Assembly (NCBI GenBank): GCA_034429975.1
Contig: DAOUFM010000050.1
Span: 1-64,000, forward strand
Origin: UBA6170 sp034429975
Lineage (GTDB): Bacteria; Chloroflexota; Anaerolineae; Anaerolineales; Anaerolineaceae
Length of the DNA stretch: 64,000 nucleotides
Direction: 5' to 3'
Shown: in pieces, positions 25,762 through 34,031 of the stretch
How the letters are laid out: the number at the start of each line of letters is the position of its first letter
Position numbering within the stretch: position 1 is the stretch's first letter
Position numbers and translations under genes: made by a program
Notes under the pieces: generated by a model
What the model was told of the DNA's origin: nothing
Databases searched by the model: none
The model's input: only the letters and a program-made list of their open reading frames with translations

Positions 25762-26244
25762 ATGGAAGCAAAAAATTTAACCCACATTGACTCAGCCGGA
25801 AAAGCCACAATGGTGGATGTTGGTGAAAAACCTATCAGTCATCGAATTGCCAGGGCAAAAGGTCAGATTATCTTGAAGTTGGCAACACTTGAATTAATTA
25901 AGAAAGGTTTGACAAAAAAAGGCGATGTTCTGACAGTTGCGAAAATTGCAGGTATCCAGGCAGCCAAAAAAACTTCCGATTTAATCCCTCTTTGCCATCC
26001 TTTGATATTAAACAAAATTGATGTTGATCTAAAATTGGACGATGATTTGCCTGGTATCCAGATAGAAGCAATGGCTATTACAGATGGAAAAACAGGTGTT
26101 GAAATGGAAGCCTTGACTGCGGTTTCTGTTGCCGCTTTGACAATTTATGATATGGTCAAAGCTGTTGAAAAATCAGCAATTATTGGAAATATTCGCCTGG
26201 TAGAAAAACGAGGGGGATTGAGCGGAGATGTAATCCGTGAGTGA
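25762..26244 (+). CDS. moaC: Cyclic pyranopterin monophosphate synthase MoaC
   Basis: MoaC makes cyclic pyranopterin monophosphate from the product of MoaA in molybdenum cofactor synthesis. The 160-residue protein begins HIDSAGKATMVDVGEKPISHR and has LIPLCHPL (about residues 74-81) and the GKTGVEMEALTAVSVAALTIYDM block with the active-site lysine region. The ATG at 25,762 is chosen because the conserved N-terminus starts there. It overlaps the moaD-moaE fusion gene by 8 bases. No moaA is nearby. A TATAAT inside the facing scpA gene (25,689-25,694) could drive it. Confidence 0.97.
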   Translation: MEAKNLTHIDSAGKATMVDVGEKPISHRIARAKGQIILKLATLELIKKGLTKKGDVLTVAKIAGIQAAKKTSDLIPLCHPLILNKIDVDLKLDDDLPGIQIEAMAITDGKTGVEMEALTAVSVAALTIYDMVKAVEKSAIIGNIRLVEKRGGLSGDVIRE

Positions 26245-26974
26245 TAATCAAAAATCGAAAACAGACACGATAAATTTAAAAATTCTTTTCTTTGCAAAGT
26301 TAAAGGAGATTGTTGGGGCTCCTCATATCTTGTTAGAAATGGAACAAGGCTCAAAAGTAAAGGATTTAAAAAAAATATTAATCTCTCAGTACCCTGGAAT
26401 TGAGGATTACCAAACGGCTTTACTGGTATCGATCAATCAGAATTTTTCTTTTGACGAGGATTTATTAAATAATCAGGATGAAATCGCTTTTTTCCCTCCA
26501 GTGAGCGGTGGCCAGACAGATGAAAATGATATTTTTGAAATAACCTACGATGAACTTGAATTCAATGCTTTGATTACTAAAGCAATTCTTAACCAAACTG
26601 GAGCGATTGTGATGTTTACCGGTGTGATTCGCGGAGAAACTGCCCAGGCAGATCATCCAGTTACCACCGGCTTAGAATATGAAGCTTATATTCCAATGGC
26701 GGAAGCGAAAATGAGGCAGGTAGGGGCAGAAATTCGGCAACAGTGGCCATCCATTCAGAAGATCTTTATTATTCAGAGAATAGGGTATATGGACGCGATG
26801 ACCCCTACAGTGATTGTTTTGTGTACAGCAGCGCATCGAAATACTGGAGTTTTTGAGGCAGCAAAATATGGTATTGATCGGATTAAAGAGATTGTACCAA
26901 TCTGGAAAAAAGAAATTGGCCCGGATGATAATACCTGGATTGAAGGGGATTATCTCCCCAAGCATGGTGATTAA
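26237..26974 (+). CDS. MoaD-MoaE fusion (molybdopterin synthase)
   Basis: One protein of 245 residues joins both subunits of molybdopterin synthase. Residues 1-92 are the ubiquitin-like MoaD (start of fold INLKILFFAKLKEIVG), ending in the sulfur-carrying motif SGG at 90-92. From about 98 on it is MoaE, with the FTGVIRG strand, IQRIGYMDAMTP, TAAHRNTGVFEAAKYGID and the catalytic lysine segment KEIVPIWKKE. Because the Gly-Gly is internal here, the carboxyl end needed for thiocarboxylation is not free unless the chain is cleaved. A fused MoaX in mycobacteria is known to be cut at this point. The GTG start overlaps moaC by 8 bases. Confidence 0.9.
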   Translation: MSDNQKSKTDTINLKILFFAKLKEIVGAPHILLEMEQGSKVKDLKKILISQYPGIEDYQTALLVSINQNFSFDEDLLNNQDEIAFFPPVSGGQTDENDIFEITYDELEFNALITKAILNQTGAIVMFTGVIRGETAQADHPVTTGLEYEAYIPMAEAKMRQVGAEIRQQWPSIQKIFIIQRIGYMDAMTPTVIVLCTAAHRNTGVFEAAKYGIDRIKEIVPIWKKEIGPDDNTWIEGDYLPKHGD

Positions 26975-26986
26975 TGATCCCTGGTA

Positions 26987-27015
26987 TTGATTGGTAAATT
27001 GAAGACCTTTATAAT
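26987..27015 (+). promoter_or_regulatory. Promoter of the rnc-smc operon
   Basis: TTGATT (26,987-26,992) and TATAAT (27,010-27,015) are 17 bases apart, close to the sigma-70 consensus. Transcription would start near 27,022, leaving a leader of about 84 bases before rnc. Confidence 0.75.
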
Positions 27016-27041
27016 TAGAAAAAAGAAAATGAACTTATGGG

Positions 27042-27081
27042 GCGTAAGCCACTTGATATACAAAGATGAGGTGGCTTTCGC
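27042..27081 (+). promoter_or_regulatory. Long hairpin in the rnc leader
   Basis: GCG-T-AAGCCACTTGAT (27,042-27,057) pairs with ATGAGGTGGCTT-T-CGC (27,066-27,081) around a loop of 8 bases, about 14 pairs with two mismatches. No T run follows, so it is unlikely to be a simple terminator. In E. coli, RNase III cleaves a hairpin in its own leader to limit expression; this could be an analogue. Confidence 0.5.
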
Positions 27082-27105
27082 ATCAAAAGTTCTTGGGAGA
27101 AAAGG

Positions 27106-27858
27106 ATGAATGCTGACAAACGAGCTCCTAAGCTGGAAAGTCCTACAGAACTTGCTGCACGATTGAAGTTAAAAATCACTGATTGGCTGTTGTTGAGCCG
27201 GGCTCTAACTCATCGTTCTTATTTAAATGAACATCCTGAAGCCCTGGAAGATAATGAGCGACTTGAATTTCTGGGTGATGCTGTCCTCGATTTTGTCGTT
27301 GCTTCCTGGTTGTATCATCGTTTTCCCGAAATGCCGGAAGGAGATCTGACCCGAATGCGGTCAGCGTTGGTACACACTGAACAACTGGCTGAGTTTGCCA
27401 AGAAGATCCATCTTGGGAGAGCAATGCGTCTGGGTCGTGGCGAGGCACAGGCTGGCGGAAGATCGCGACCTGCATTGTTGTGTGATACGTTTGAAGCACT
27501 TGTGGGGGCGCTTTATTTGGATGGCGGGATCCCGGCTGTTAATGAATTCTTAGAAAATTTATTAGAAGAATCTTCAGAGGATATTTTGCTTAATAATAAA
27601 AACGAAGATCCGAAAAGCCTTTTCCAGGAATGGGCTCAATCTCAGGGATATTTTGCACCGTCTTATGTGACAAAAAATTCTTTTGGACCAGATCATTCAA
27701 AGATTTTTCAAGTTGAAGTTGTATTAAATGGGGAAGTATTTGGAATAGGCGAAGGGCCAAGCAAACAGGCGGCCGCCAAGGTTGCTGCCCAACAGGCTCT
27801 CAGTCGTCTTGGGATGCTCCAAAACCAAAATAATCATACAAAATTATCGGGGGGTTAA
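27106..27858 (+). CDS. rnc: Ribonuclease III
   Basis: RNase III cuts double-stranded RNA and processes rRNA precursors. The 250-residue protein has the nuclease motif NERLEFLGDAVLDF (about residues 50-63) with metal-binding glutamates and aspartate. The second catalytic site lies at CDTFEALVGALYLDGG. A C-terminal double-stranded-RNA-binding domain spans about 170-240 (with GEGPSKQAAAKVAAQQAL). GGAGAAAAGG is ahead of the ATG. smc starts 8 bases after its stop, so the two form an operon. The leader carries a hairpin that could be a self-cleavage site. Confidence 0.97.
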   Translation: MNADKRAPKLESPTELAARLKLKITDWLLLSRALTHRSYLNEHPEALEDNERLEFLGDAVLDFVVASWLYHRFPEMPEGDLTRMRSALVHTEQLAEFAKKIHLGRAMRLGRGEAQAGGRSRPALLCDTFEALVGALYLDGGIPAVNEFLENLLEESSEDILLNNKNEDPKSLFQEWAQSQGYFAPSYVTKNSFGPDHSKIFQVEVVLNGEVFGIGEGPSKQAAAKVAAQQALSRLGMLQNQNNHTKLSGG

Positions 27859-27865
27859 ATTATTC

Positions 27866-30800
27866 ATGATTTCTCGTTTGAAATCTTTAGAATTACATGG
27901 CTATAAAACCTTTGCAATTAAAACGAATTTTGAGTTTCCTGGAAAGATCACCACGATTGTGGGTCCAAATGGTTCTGGAAAATCCAATATCGCGGATGCG
28001 ATCCGCTGGGTGCTGGGGGAACAATCATATCGTTTACTAAGGGGTAGGAAAACCGAAGATATGATTTTTGCAGGGAGCGAAGGTCGCACCCGGGCAGGAA
28101 TGGCCTCTGCGACGATTACTTTCAATAATGAGGATGGTTGGTTACCGATCGATTTTTCGGAAGTTTCGGTAACCCGGAGAGCCTATCGAGATGGTCAAAA
28201 TGATTATTTACTCAATGGGCAAAAAATACGGTTACGAGATATCCAGGAACTTTTTGCACAATCAGGGTTAGCAGAAAGAACCTACACATTGATAGGACAA
28301 GGGTTAGTTGATTCAGCCTTATCAATTCGCCCGGATGAAAGAAGAAAATTCTTTGAAGAAGCAGCAGGAATTGGGTTATATAGAAGCAGACGTGAAGATT
28401 CATTAAACAGATTAGAACAAACTCGCCATAATTTGCAGAGAATTTCAGATATTATTTCAGAACTTGAACCGAGGTTGAAAAGTTTAGAAAAACAATCCAA
28501 AAAGTTTTTGGAATATAAAACTTTGCAGGCAGATCTCCAGGCTTTATTAAAAGTCTGGTATGGATATTACTGGAATAAAACACAAAAAGAATTGGCACAT
28601 GCGAAACAAATATATCAGGAACGTGAATTCAATTTAAATAAAATAAAAAGAAATTATGAAAAAATCGAGAAAGAATTAGGAGAAGTCAGATCCCTGATTT
28701 CAACAAAAAGGACCCAACTGAATGAATGGCATGCAGAGTCTTCCAGCCGGCATCTTGAACTTGAAAAAATAATTCGGGATTTAGCTGTCTTAGAAGAACG
28801 CCAACGCTCGATCACCACTCAGGAATATAACCAGAACTATGATATCGTTCGTTTGGATGAAGAAATAAAATCCAAAGAGAGTGACTTGCAATTGTTGGAA
28901 GTAGAATTTTCGACGTTAAATAAGCAGGTTGATGAAGCAAAAGCGAATCTGGAAGTGGCCCAAAAGCTTCTAAATGAGCGGTTGGCTGAAAGAAGGTTGT
29001 TAGAAGACGAATTGCAGAAGCAACGCAGTTTTCTCACTAGCCAGGAATCAAAATCGATTAGCTTAAAAGCAAAACTAGATGAGTTAAATGCGCGAATTGA
29101 ATCTCAGAAAAATTCTCAGAAAAAGTTGGAACAAGATCGCGAAGAAACTCAAGCTAAATTTCTAGAAAAAGAGAAAAATTATTTATTCGTACAAAAAGCC
29201 TTGAACGAAATTGAAAAATTGTTAAACAAGAAAAAAGAAGAAACAAATGAATTTTCAAGGAAAATTCAGGAAATAGATAAAGAACTTCAGCAAAAAAGAA
29301 ATCTATCCAACAAAATTCAGGCGGATGAGATCAAATTAACTGCTCAGTATGAAGCGATTAAACAAGCTGAAGAAACGCTGGCTGACTTTAATTTAGGTGC
29401 GAAAAATATTATGAACGCCAGTCGTAAAGGGGAATTTGCTGGAAAATATTTGCCTCTGTCTGAAACGCTTTTGGTTCCTAAAGATTTAGAAGTGGCACTG
29501 GATGCTGCTTTAGGAGAATACCTGGATTCTATTTTACTGTTAGATAAGGCTGATCCATCGATTGTTATTCAATTCTTAACAAAAAATGACCAGGGAAGAG
29601 CAATTTTATTACCAGTCAGTTGGTTAAAAGACGAAAAACCCATTAAGAAAATTTTTTTGGAAGGAATGATTGGTTATGCTGATGAGTTGATTAAATTCGA
29701 TGAAGCAATTAAACCTGTGTTTCAAAGCTTACTGGGGAATACCATCATTTTTGACACGGCTGATAACGCCATGAAGGCCAGAGAGCATCTTTCTCCAGGT
29801 TCGCGGATTGTCACTATGAAGGGGGAAATTTTTCAGGGCAATGGTGTAATTCATGCTGGTAAAAAAACTAAATCAGCAAAAATTTCACAACCTCGTCAAA
29901 AACAAGAACTAAAAGAAATGATTGCTGAAAGCCAGAAGCTAATTTCAACTTTTCAAAGTGAAATCCTGGAATTGGAGAACCAGCATGAAGTCTTAAAACG
30001 AGATTTTGAGAAATTAATCAACGAAGAGGCCCAATTAAAGACTGAATTTCAACAAAAACAAAATTTGTTAAACCAGAATTTCTTGGATTTTGAAAAATTA
30101 AAACAAAGAAAACAATGGTTAGATAATCAATTTTCGGTGATCGATCAACAAATTTTCGATAGTGGTTCAACTAGAGATAAAACCAGAGAAAATCTTCAAG
30201 AAGTTAATCAACAAATTGAACAAAATAAAAAATTAGTTGATGAAACCAGAAAAAAATTAAATGAGTTGCCGATCGATGAATATCAATCCTCTGTTGGCTA
30301 TTGGAACACAAATCTGGCTGTAGTTGAAAGAGCCTCCAAAGAGTCACAAAAAAGGCTACAGGAAAATAAGCTGAATCTTGACCAGAATAAGCAAAGAGTT
30401 AATACCCTGCAAAGAAGAATAGAAGATCATAAAAATTCATTGCTGGAAATTGAAGATCAAAAAGCTCAAAATCGAGCTCAAGAAGAGGAGTTACAAAAGA
30501 AATTAGAAGAAATCCGAGAAAAAACTCTGCCAGTTGATAATGAATTAAAAATTTTTGAAAAATCTTACGAAAAATTGCAGGAAGAATTAACCGATGCACA
30601 GCAAACTGTCTCAACTGCTGAAAGATATGTTGCTCAAGGGCAATTGGATTACTCCCGAAATAAAGATACTCTTGAAAATTTAAGAAGAAGAATTGAAGAA
30701 GACTTTGGGCTTGTTTCATTTGAATATTCAGAATCAATTTCCGGCCCTACTCCTTTGCCATTTGATGGTCTGGTTGAACAATTACCCATTGTTTCCGAGA

Positions 30801-31471
30801 TTGAACCCAATTTGGAAGAAAATATCAACCGTCAAAGAGCTCAAATGCGAAGGATTGGCCCTATCAATCCGGAAGCTGAGGAAGAATATTTATCCGTGAA
30901 AGAACGGTTTGAATTTTTATCCGCACAGGTCGAAGATTTGAAAAAAGCAGACCAGGATCTACGCCAGGTAATTTCTGAACTAGATGAATTAATGCAGCAG
31001 GAATTTCGAAAAACTTTTGACGCAGTCGCCGAGGAATTTAAAGAACTATTTAAAAGATTGTTTGGGGGAGGGTCAGCGAAATTATACCTTACTGATGAAG
31101 AAAATTTTCATAATACTGGGATTGAAATAGAAGCTCGGCTGCCCGGCAGAAGAGAACAAGGTCTTTCTTTACTTTCCGGGGGAGAACGCAGCTTAACCGC
31201 GGTTGCGCTGATCTTTTCTCTTTTACGAGTATCACCTACGCCCTTTTGTGTTCTGGATGAAGTAGACGCAGCTTTAGATGAAGCAAATGTTGGCCGGTTT
31301 TGTGATTTGTTAAAAGAATTGAGTGAAACAATTCAATTTATTGTGATTACACATAATCGAAATACGGTTCAGGCTGCTGATATTATCTATGGCGTAACAA
31401 TGGGAAGAGATTCTTCATCCCAGGTAATTTCACTGAGATTAGACGAAGTAAGCGACGAATTGGTGAAATAA
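27866..31471 (+). CDS. smc: Chromosome segregation protein SMC
   Basis: SMC is the long coiled-coil ATPase of bacterial condensin that compacts and aligns the chromosome together with ScpA and ScpB. The 1,201-residue protein has Walker A GPNGSGKSNIADAI at about residues 32-45, then QSGLAERTYTLIGQG. Two long coiled coils (about 170-500 and 690-1000) flank a hinge near 510-680. The C-terminal ATPase has LLSGGERSLTAVALIF (signature) and VLDEVDAALDEAN (Walker B and D-loop). The ATG at 27,866 is used because the family start MISRLKSLELHGYKTF begins there. It is co-transcribed with rnc and ends at a terminator shared with the facing foldase gene. Confidence 0.98.
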   Translation: MISRLKSLELHGYKTFAIKTNFEFPGKITTIVGPNGSGKSNIADAIRWVLGEQSYRLLRGRKTEDMIFAGSEGRTRAGMASATITFNNEDGWLPIDFSEVSVTRRAYRDGQNDYLLNGQKIRLRDIQELFAQSGLAERTYTLIGQGLVDSALSIRPDERRKFFEEAAGIGLYRSRREDSLNRLEQTRHNLQRISDIISELEPRLKSLEKQSKKFLEYKTLQADLQALLKVWYGYYWNKTQKELAHAKQIYQEREFNLNKIKRNYEKIEKELGEVRSLISTKRTQLNEWHAESSSRHLELEKIIRDLAVLEERQRSITTQEYNQNYDIVRLDEEIKSKESDLQLLEVEFSTLNKQVDEAKANLEVAQKLLNERLAERRLLEDELQKQRSFLTSQESKSISLKAKLDELNARIESQKNSQKKLEQDREETQAKFLEKEKNYLFVQKALNEIEKLLNKKKEETNEFSRKIQEIDKELQQKRNLSNKIQADEIKLTAQYEAIKQAEETLADFNLGAKNIMNASRKGEFAGKYLPLSETLLVPKDLEVALDAALGEYLDSILLLDKADPSIVIQFLTKNDQGRAILLPVSWLKDEKPIKKIFLEGMIGYADELIKFDEAIKPVFQSLLGNTIIFDTADNAMKAREHLSPGSRIVTMKGEIFQGNGVIHAGKKTKSAKISQPRQKQELKEMIAESQKLISTFQSEILELENQHEVLKRDFEKLINEEAQLKTEFQQKQNLLNQNFLDFEKLKQRKQWLDNQFSVIDQQIFDSGSTRDKTRENLQEVNQQIEQNKKLVDETRKKLNELPIDEYQSSVGYWNTNLAVVERASKESQKRLQENKLNLDQNKQRVNTLQRRIEDHKNSLLEIEDQKAQNRAQEEELQKKLEEIREKTLPVDNELKIFEKSYEKLQEELTDAQQTVSTAERYVAQGQLDYSRNKDTLENLRRRIEEDFGLVSFEYSESISGPTPLPFDGLVEQLPIVSEIEPNLEENINRQRAQMRRIGPINPEAEEEYLSVKERFEFLSAQVEDLKKADQDLRQVISELDELMQQEFRKTFDAVAEEFKELFKRLFGGGSAKLYLTDEENFHNTGIEIEARLPGRREQGLSLLSGGERSLTAVALIFSLLRVSPTPFCVLDEVDAALDEANVGRFCDLLKELSETIQFIVITHNRNTVQAADIIYGVTMGRDSSSQVISLRLDEVSDELVK

Positions 31472-31499
31472 AAAAATCAGGCTTAGCCCGATTTTTTTA
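31470..31499. terminator. Bidirectional terminator between smc and the foldase gene
   Basis: A-rich and T-rich arms flank TCAGGC-TTA-GCCCGA with one mismatch. Seven A residues on one side and seven T on the other make it usable in both directions for the two converging genes. Confidence 0.85.
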
Positions 31500-32804
31500 T
31501 TGATAATCTCCAAATGCCGGAGTGTTCGGAACGATTTTGGTCCAAACATCGTCAAACTGCTCGATTTTGTGTTTCTCTTTTTCGGTAGTTAACCAATCAT
31601 TGAAAACTTTTTGTTTGTTCTGGTCTAATTGATTAATATCCAAGGGACGTATTTCTTTTCCTAATAATTGAATGATGTGATAACCAAAAGATGTTTTGAC
31701 TGGTTTGCTGATTTCGCCTACCTGTAAAGCGTAAGCGGCTTCTTCGAACTCCAGAACCATTTTGTTATGCCCAAACCAACCAAGATCGCCACCACTATCT
31801 TTATTGCTGGTATCGGTTGATACTTCTGCAGCGATAACAGACCAGTCTTCTCCCTTTGCTAATCGATTTAGAACTTCTTGCGCTTCTTCTTCGGTTGCTA
31901 CCAGGATATGCCGTGCCCAAAGTTGCTCTTCCTCGGTGGGAACGTCGGCTGTAATTTTTTCATATACTTTTTGGCTGATCATTTGAGTTCGATATAACTC
32001 TTTAATATCTTTTTCAGAGAACCCAATTTCTGCAAACTTAGCGATAAAAGATTTGTAATTTTCCTGAAATAGTTCTGCAGTATATGCTGTTGGAGATGGT
32101 GTGATTGTAGGGGAGGGTTCCGATACATTTTCTGTTGGTTGAACTTCTTCAATTGGCGTGGATTCAACTTGTGGTTCAGACTCTTCTGTAACAATAGCTT
32201 CAGTGGGAACCGGCTCAGGTGTGGCTGTCACCATCGCATATTGCGTTGGATTTAAGGTAGCTGTGAAAAAAGGCGTGGGAGTATTCTCAGGAGTTGGTGT
32301 TCCATTCGGGAAGAAACCAAAATCCTTTTGAATTGCGTTTTGAACATCATCATCAGAAACAACGATACCATTTTCTTTAGCATATAATTCAATGACTTTG
32401 GAATTAATCATGTTGGTTATTACAGTAGCGCCAATTGTTTCTGGAACAGCCATTTGAGTTTGAATTTGTTGGATCAGACTATCAAAATATGCTAAATTTG
32501 ATTGGTCAAATCCGAAAAATTGTTTGTAAGAATCATATTGAAGTGCCTGAGCGTTCAATTGTTGCCGTTCTAATTTAACCATTTTGACAAATTCACTGGA
32601 TTTGATGCTGATGTTATCCACTTTGGCAACAGGTTTTTGCATTTTCAAAATAGTCTGATCCAAAACGCCAAATAAAACGACAGCAATCACAACAACGAGT
32701 ATTACCACACTGGCTACAATAAGTACCTGTTGTTTTTGCTGCTCCTTTTTTAATCTGGCAGTATGTTTTTTGGATATTATTTTTGGTTGGGTAGGATGAG
32801 ACAT
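31497..32804 (-). CDS. Membrane-anchored PrsA/SurA-type peptidyl-prolyl isomerase
   Basis: A 435-residue foldase assisting folding of exported proteins. A short basic N-terminus precedes a transmembrane helix (VLIVASVVILVVVIAVVLFG, about residues 27-46). A SurA-like chaperone segment runs to about 160. A disordered Thr/Pro/Glu-rich insert (about 165-245) is unusual for PrsA. The parvulin domain is at about 290-390 with WARHILVATEEEAQEVL, GGDLGWFGHNKMV and FGYHIIQLLG. No lipobox is seen, so it is a membrane-spanning rather than lipid-anchored form. It lies behind the rpsF-ssb-rpsR genes, after a hairpin that may reduce read-through. GAGGT precedes the ATG. Confidence 0.88.
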   Translation of the reverse strand: MSHPTQPKIISKKHTARLKKEQQKQQVLIVASVVILVVVIAVVLFGVLDQTILKMQKPVAKVDNISIKSSEFVKMVKLERQQLNAQALQYDSYKQFFGFDQSNLAYFDSLIQQIQTQMAVPETIGATVITNMINSKVIELYAKENGIVVSDDDVQNAIQKDFGFFPNGTPTPENTPTPFFTATLNPTQYAMVTATPEPVPTEAIVTEESEPQVESTPIEEVQPTENVSEPSPTITPSPTAYTAELFQENYKSFIAKFAEIGFSEKDIKELYRTQMISQKVYEKITADVPTEEEQLWARHILVATEEEAQEVLNRLAKGEDWSVIAAEVSTDTSNKDSGGDLGWFGHNKMVLEFEEAAYALQVGEISKPVKTSFGYHIIQLLGKEIRPLDINQLDQNKQKVFNDWLTTEKEKHKIEQFDDVWTKIVPNTPAFGDYQ

Positions 32805-32824
32805 TAAAATACCTCATTTTGATA

Positions 32825-32856
32825 AGGGCATGGATGGGTTACTTACACCATGCCCT
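32825..32856 (-). terminator. Hairpin between rpsR and the foldase gene
   Basis: AGGGCATGG (32,825-32,833) and CCATGCCCT (32,848-32,856) form a 9-pair stem with a 14-base loop. On the minus strand only a weak T tail follows, so termination after rpsR may be partial, letting some transcription reach the foldase gene. Confidence 0.6.
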
Positions 32857-32872
32857 GTTTTGATTTCTTTTT

Positions 32873-33148
32873 TTAATCTTCCATAGAAGCGACGAAAGGT
32901 AAAAGTGCAACATAACGGGCTTTTTTCACTGCAGCAGCAACCTGCCGTTGATGTTTTGCACAAGTGCCGGTCTGACGACGAGGACGGATTTTTCCATCTT
33001 CCATTACATATCGACGCAATAAATCAACATCTTTATAGTTGAGTTTTAATTCTTTGTCAGAGCAAAATTGACAGAATTTTGGTCGAGGAGCAAATCCGCG
33101 TCGTGCGGAACCAGGATCCCTTCGAAATTGACTGTTGTCATTGGCCAT
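32873..33148 (-). CDS. rpsR: 30S ribosomal protein S18
   Basis: A 91-residue small-subunit protein that pairs with S6 on the platform of the 30S subunit. The core LKLNYKDVDLLRRYVMEDGK and the RRQTGTCAKHQRQVAAAVKKAR block are diagnostic. The N-terminal part has two cysteines (CQFCSDKE) with further Cys/His as in zinc-binding-type S18. AGGAG precedes the ATG. It lies in the standard order rpsF-ssb-rpsR, 17 bases after ssb. Confidence 0.98.
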   Translation of the reverse strand: MANDNSQFRRDPGSARRGFAPRPKFCQFCSDKELKLNYKDVDLLRRYVMEDGKIRPRRQTGTCAKHQRQVAAAVKKARYVALLPFVASMED

Positions 33149-33165
33149 TTCGGTTTCTCCTAAAT

Positions 33166-33555
33166 TTAATAATTTTCATTGATTTCAAGGTTTGCGTTGG
33201 TTAGGTGATTGGGGTATTCTTTTTTATCACCTAAAATCATCATTTCGGATGCAATAATTTCAACACTGGTGTGTTTACAGCCTTCAGTATCCTCCCAACG
33301 GCGTGATTGAAGACGGCCTTCAATATAAACTTGTAATCCCTTAAAAAGATATTGCTTACAAATTTCCGCCAGGTTTCCCCAGGCGACAACATTGAACCAT
33401 TCCGTTTCCAAATGCCGCTCTCCATCAGGAGCATTCCAAGATCGATTACAAGAAATGACAAAAGTTGTGACAGCACGGCCTGAAGGAGTTAACCGCATTT
33501 CAGGATCTCGTCCCAAATAACCAATCATCATTACTTTATTCAAACCTCTACTCAT
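33166..33555 (-). CDS. ssb: Single-stranded DNA-binding protein
   Basis: SSB coats single-stranded DNA during replication and repair. The 129-residue protein has the OB-fold hallmark LNKVMMIGYLGRDPEMR at the start and TEWFNVVAWGNLAEICKQY in the middle. It is shorter than E. coli SSB, and the usual acidic C-terminal tip that recruits repair proteins is missing or changed: it ends NLEINENY rather than DDDIPF. This could point to a second SSB elsewhere or to different partner binding. The ATG at 33,555 has GGAG ahead and is preferred over an upstream TTG. It lies between rpsF and rpsR. Confidence 0.95.
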   Translation of the reverse strand: MSRGLNKVMMIGYLGRDPEMRLTPSGRAVTTFVISCNRSWNAPDGERHLETEWFNVVAWGNLAEICKQYLFKGLQVYIEGRLQSRRWEDTEGCKHTSVEIIASEMMILGDKKEYPNHLTNANLEINENY

Positions 33556-33600
33556 AATCAACTCCGGTAAATGTTTCTACCAGAACAATATAAAAAATAC

Positions 33601-33885
33601 TTATTCTACAACAGAGAGCATATGACGTAAAACCGGCTCCAAGAAGCGCATGTTACGTTCTACTTCTTTGGTTGCAGATGGGGCAAGCGAGACATGAAAA
33701 ATCAAGTAATGACTTTCGCGTAGCTTTTTAATCTGGTAAGCCATCCGGCGATTACCCCAATCAACAGTTTTATCAACTGTTCCGCCATTATCAGTTATCC
33801 AACCTGTAATTTTGGATGTAACGTCATTGACTGCGGTTTCATCCAAATCTGGTTGAAGAAGAACCATTAACTCATAATTACGCAT
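33601..33885 (-). CDS. rpsF: 30S ribosomal protein S6
   Basis: A 94-residue S6, binding 16S rRNA together with S18. The start MRNYELMVLLQPDLDE and the segment WGNRRMAYQIKKLRESHYL are typical. A very strong AAAGGAGGA site precedes the ATG. It is the first gene of the operon with ssb and rpsR. In many bacteria this mRNA leader binds the S6:S18 pair to control expression; the leader here is described separately. Confidence 0.98.
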   Translation of the reverse strand: MRNYELMVLLQPDLDETAVNDVTSKITGWITDNGGTVDKTVDWGNRRMAYQIKKLRESHYLIFHVSLAPSATKEVERNMRFLEPVLRHMLSVVE

Positions 33886-33985
33886 TTTATCTTCCTCCTT
33901 TCCTCGGGTTTGCTACTGTACTCTCATAAACGAAGAGCCAGAAGCGGAAAGGTGACAACAAAGTTGCCGCCCATATTGGATGCAA
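33886..33985 (-). promoter_or_regulatory. Leader region of the rpsF operon, possible S6:S18 control element
   Basis: About 100 bases upstream of rpsF contain a small hairpin (GGCAAC-TTT-GTTGTC) followed by a CCG-containing segment before the ribosome binding site. S6:S18 leader elements use a bulged CCG motif, so regulation of this kind is possible. I cannot confirm the consensus by eye. A TGATAAACT box near 33,990 could be the -10. Confidence 0.3.
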
Positions 33986-34031
33986 GTTTATCATGGTTTT
34001 TTATTTTATGGGAGATATTCACGTTAGGTAG

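Noticed and set aside
27782..27865. A longer smc beginning at 27,782
   Set aside because: It would overlap rnc by 77 bases and add 28 unrelated residues; the conserved SMC start begins at the ATG at 27,866.
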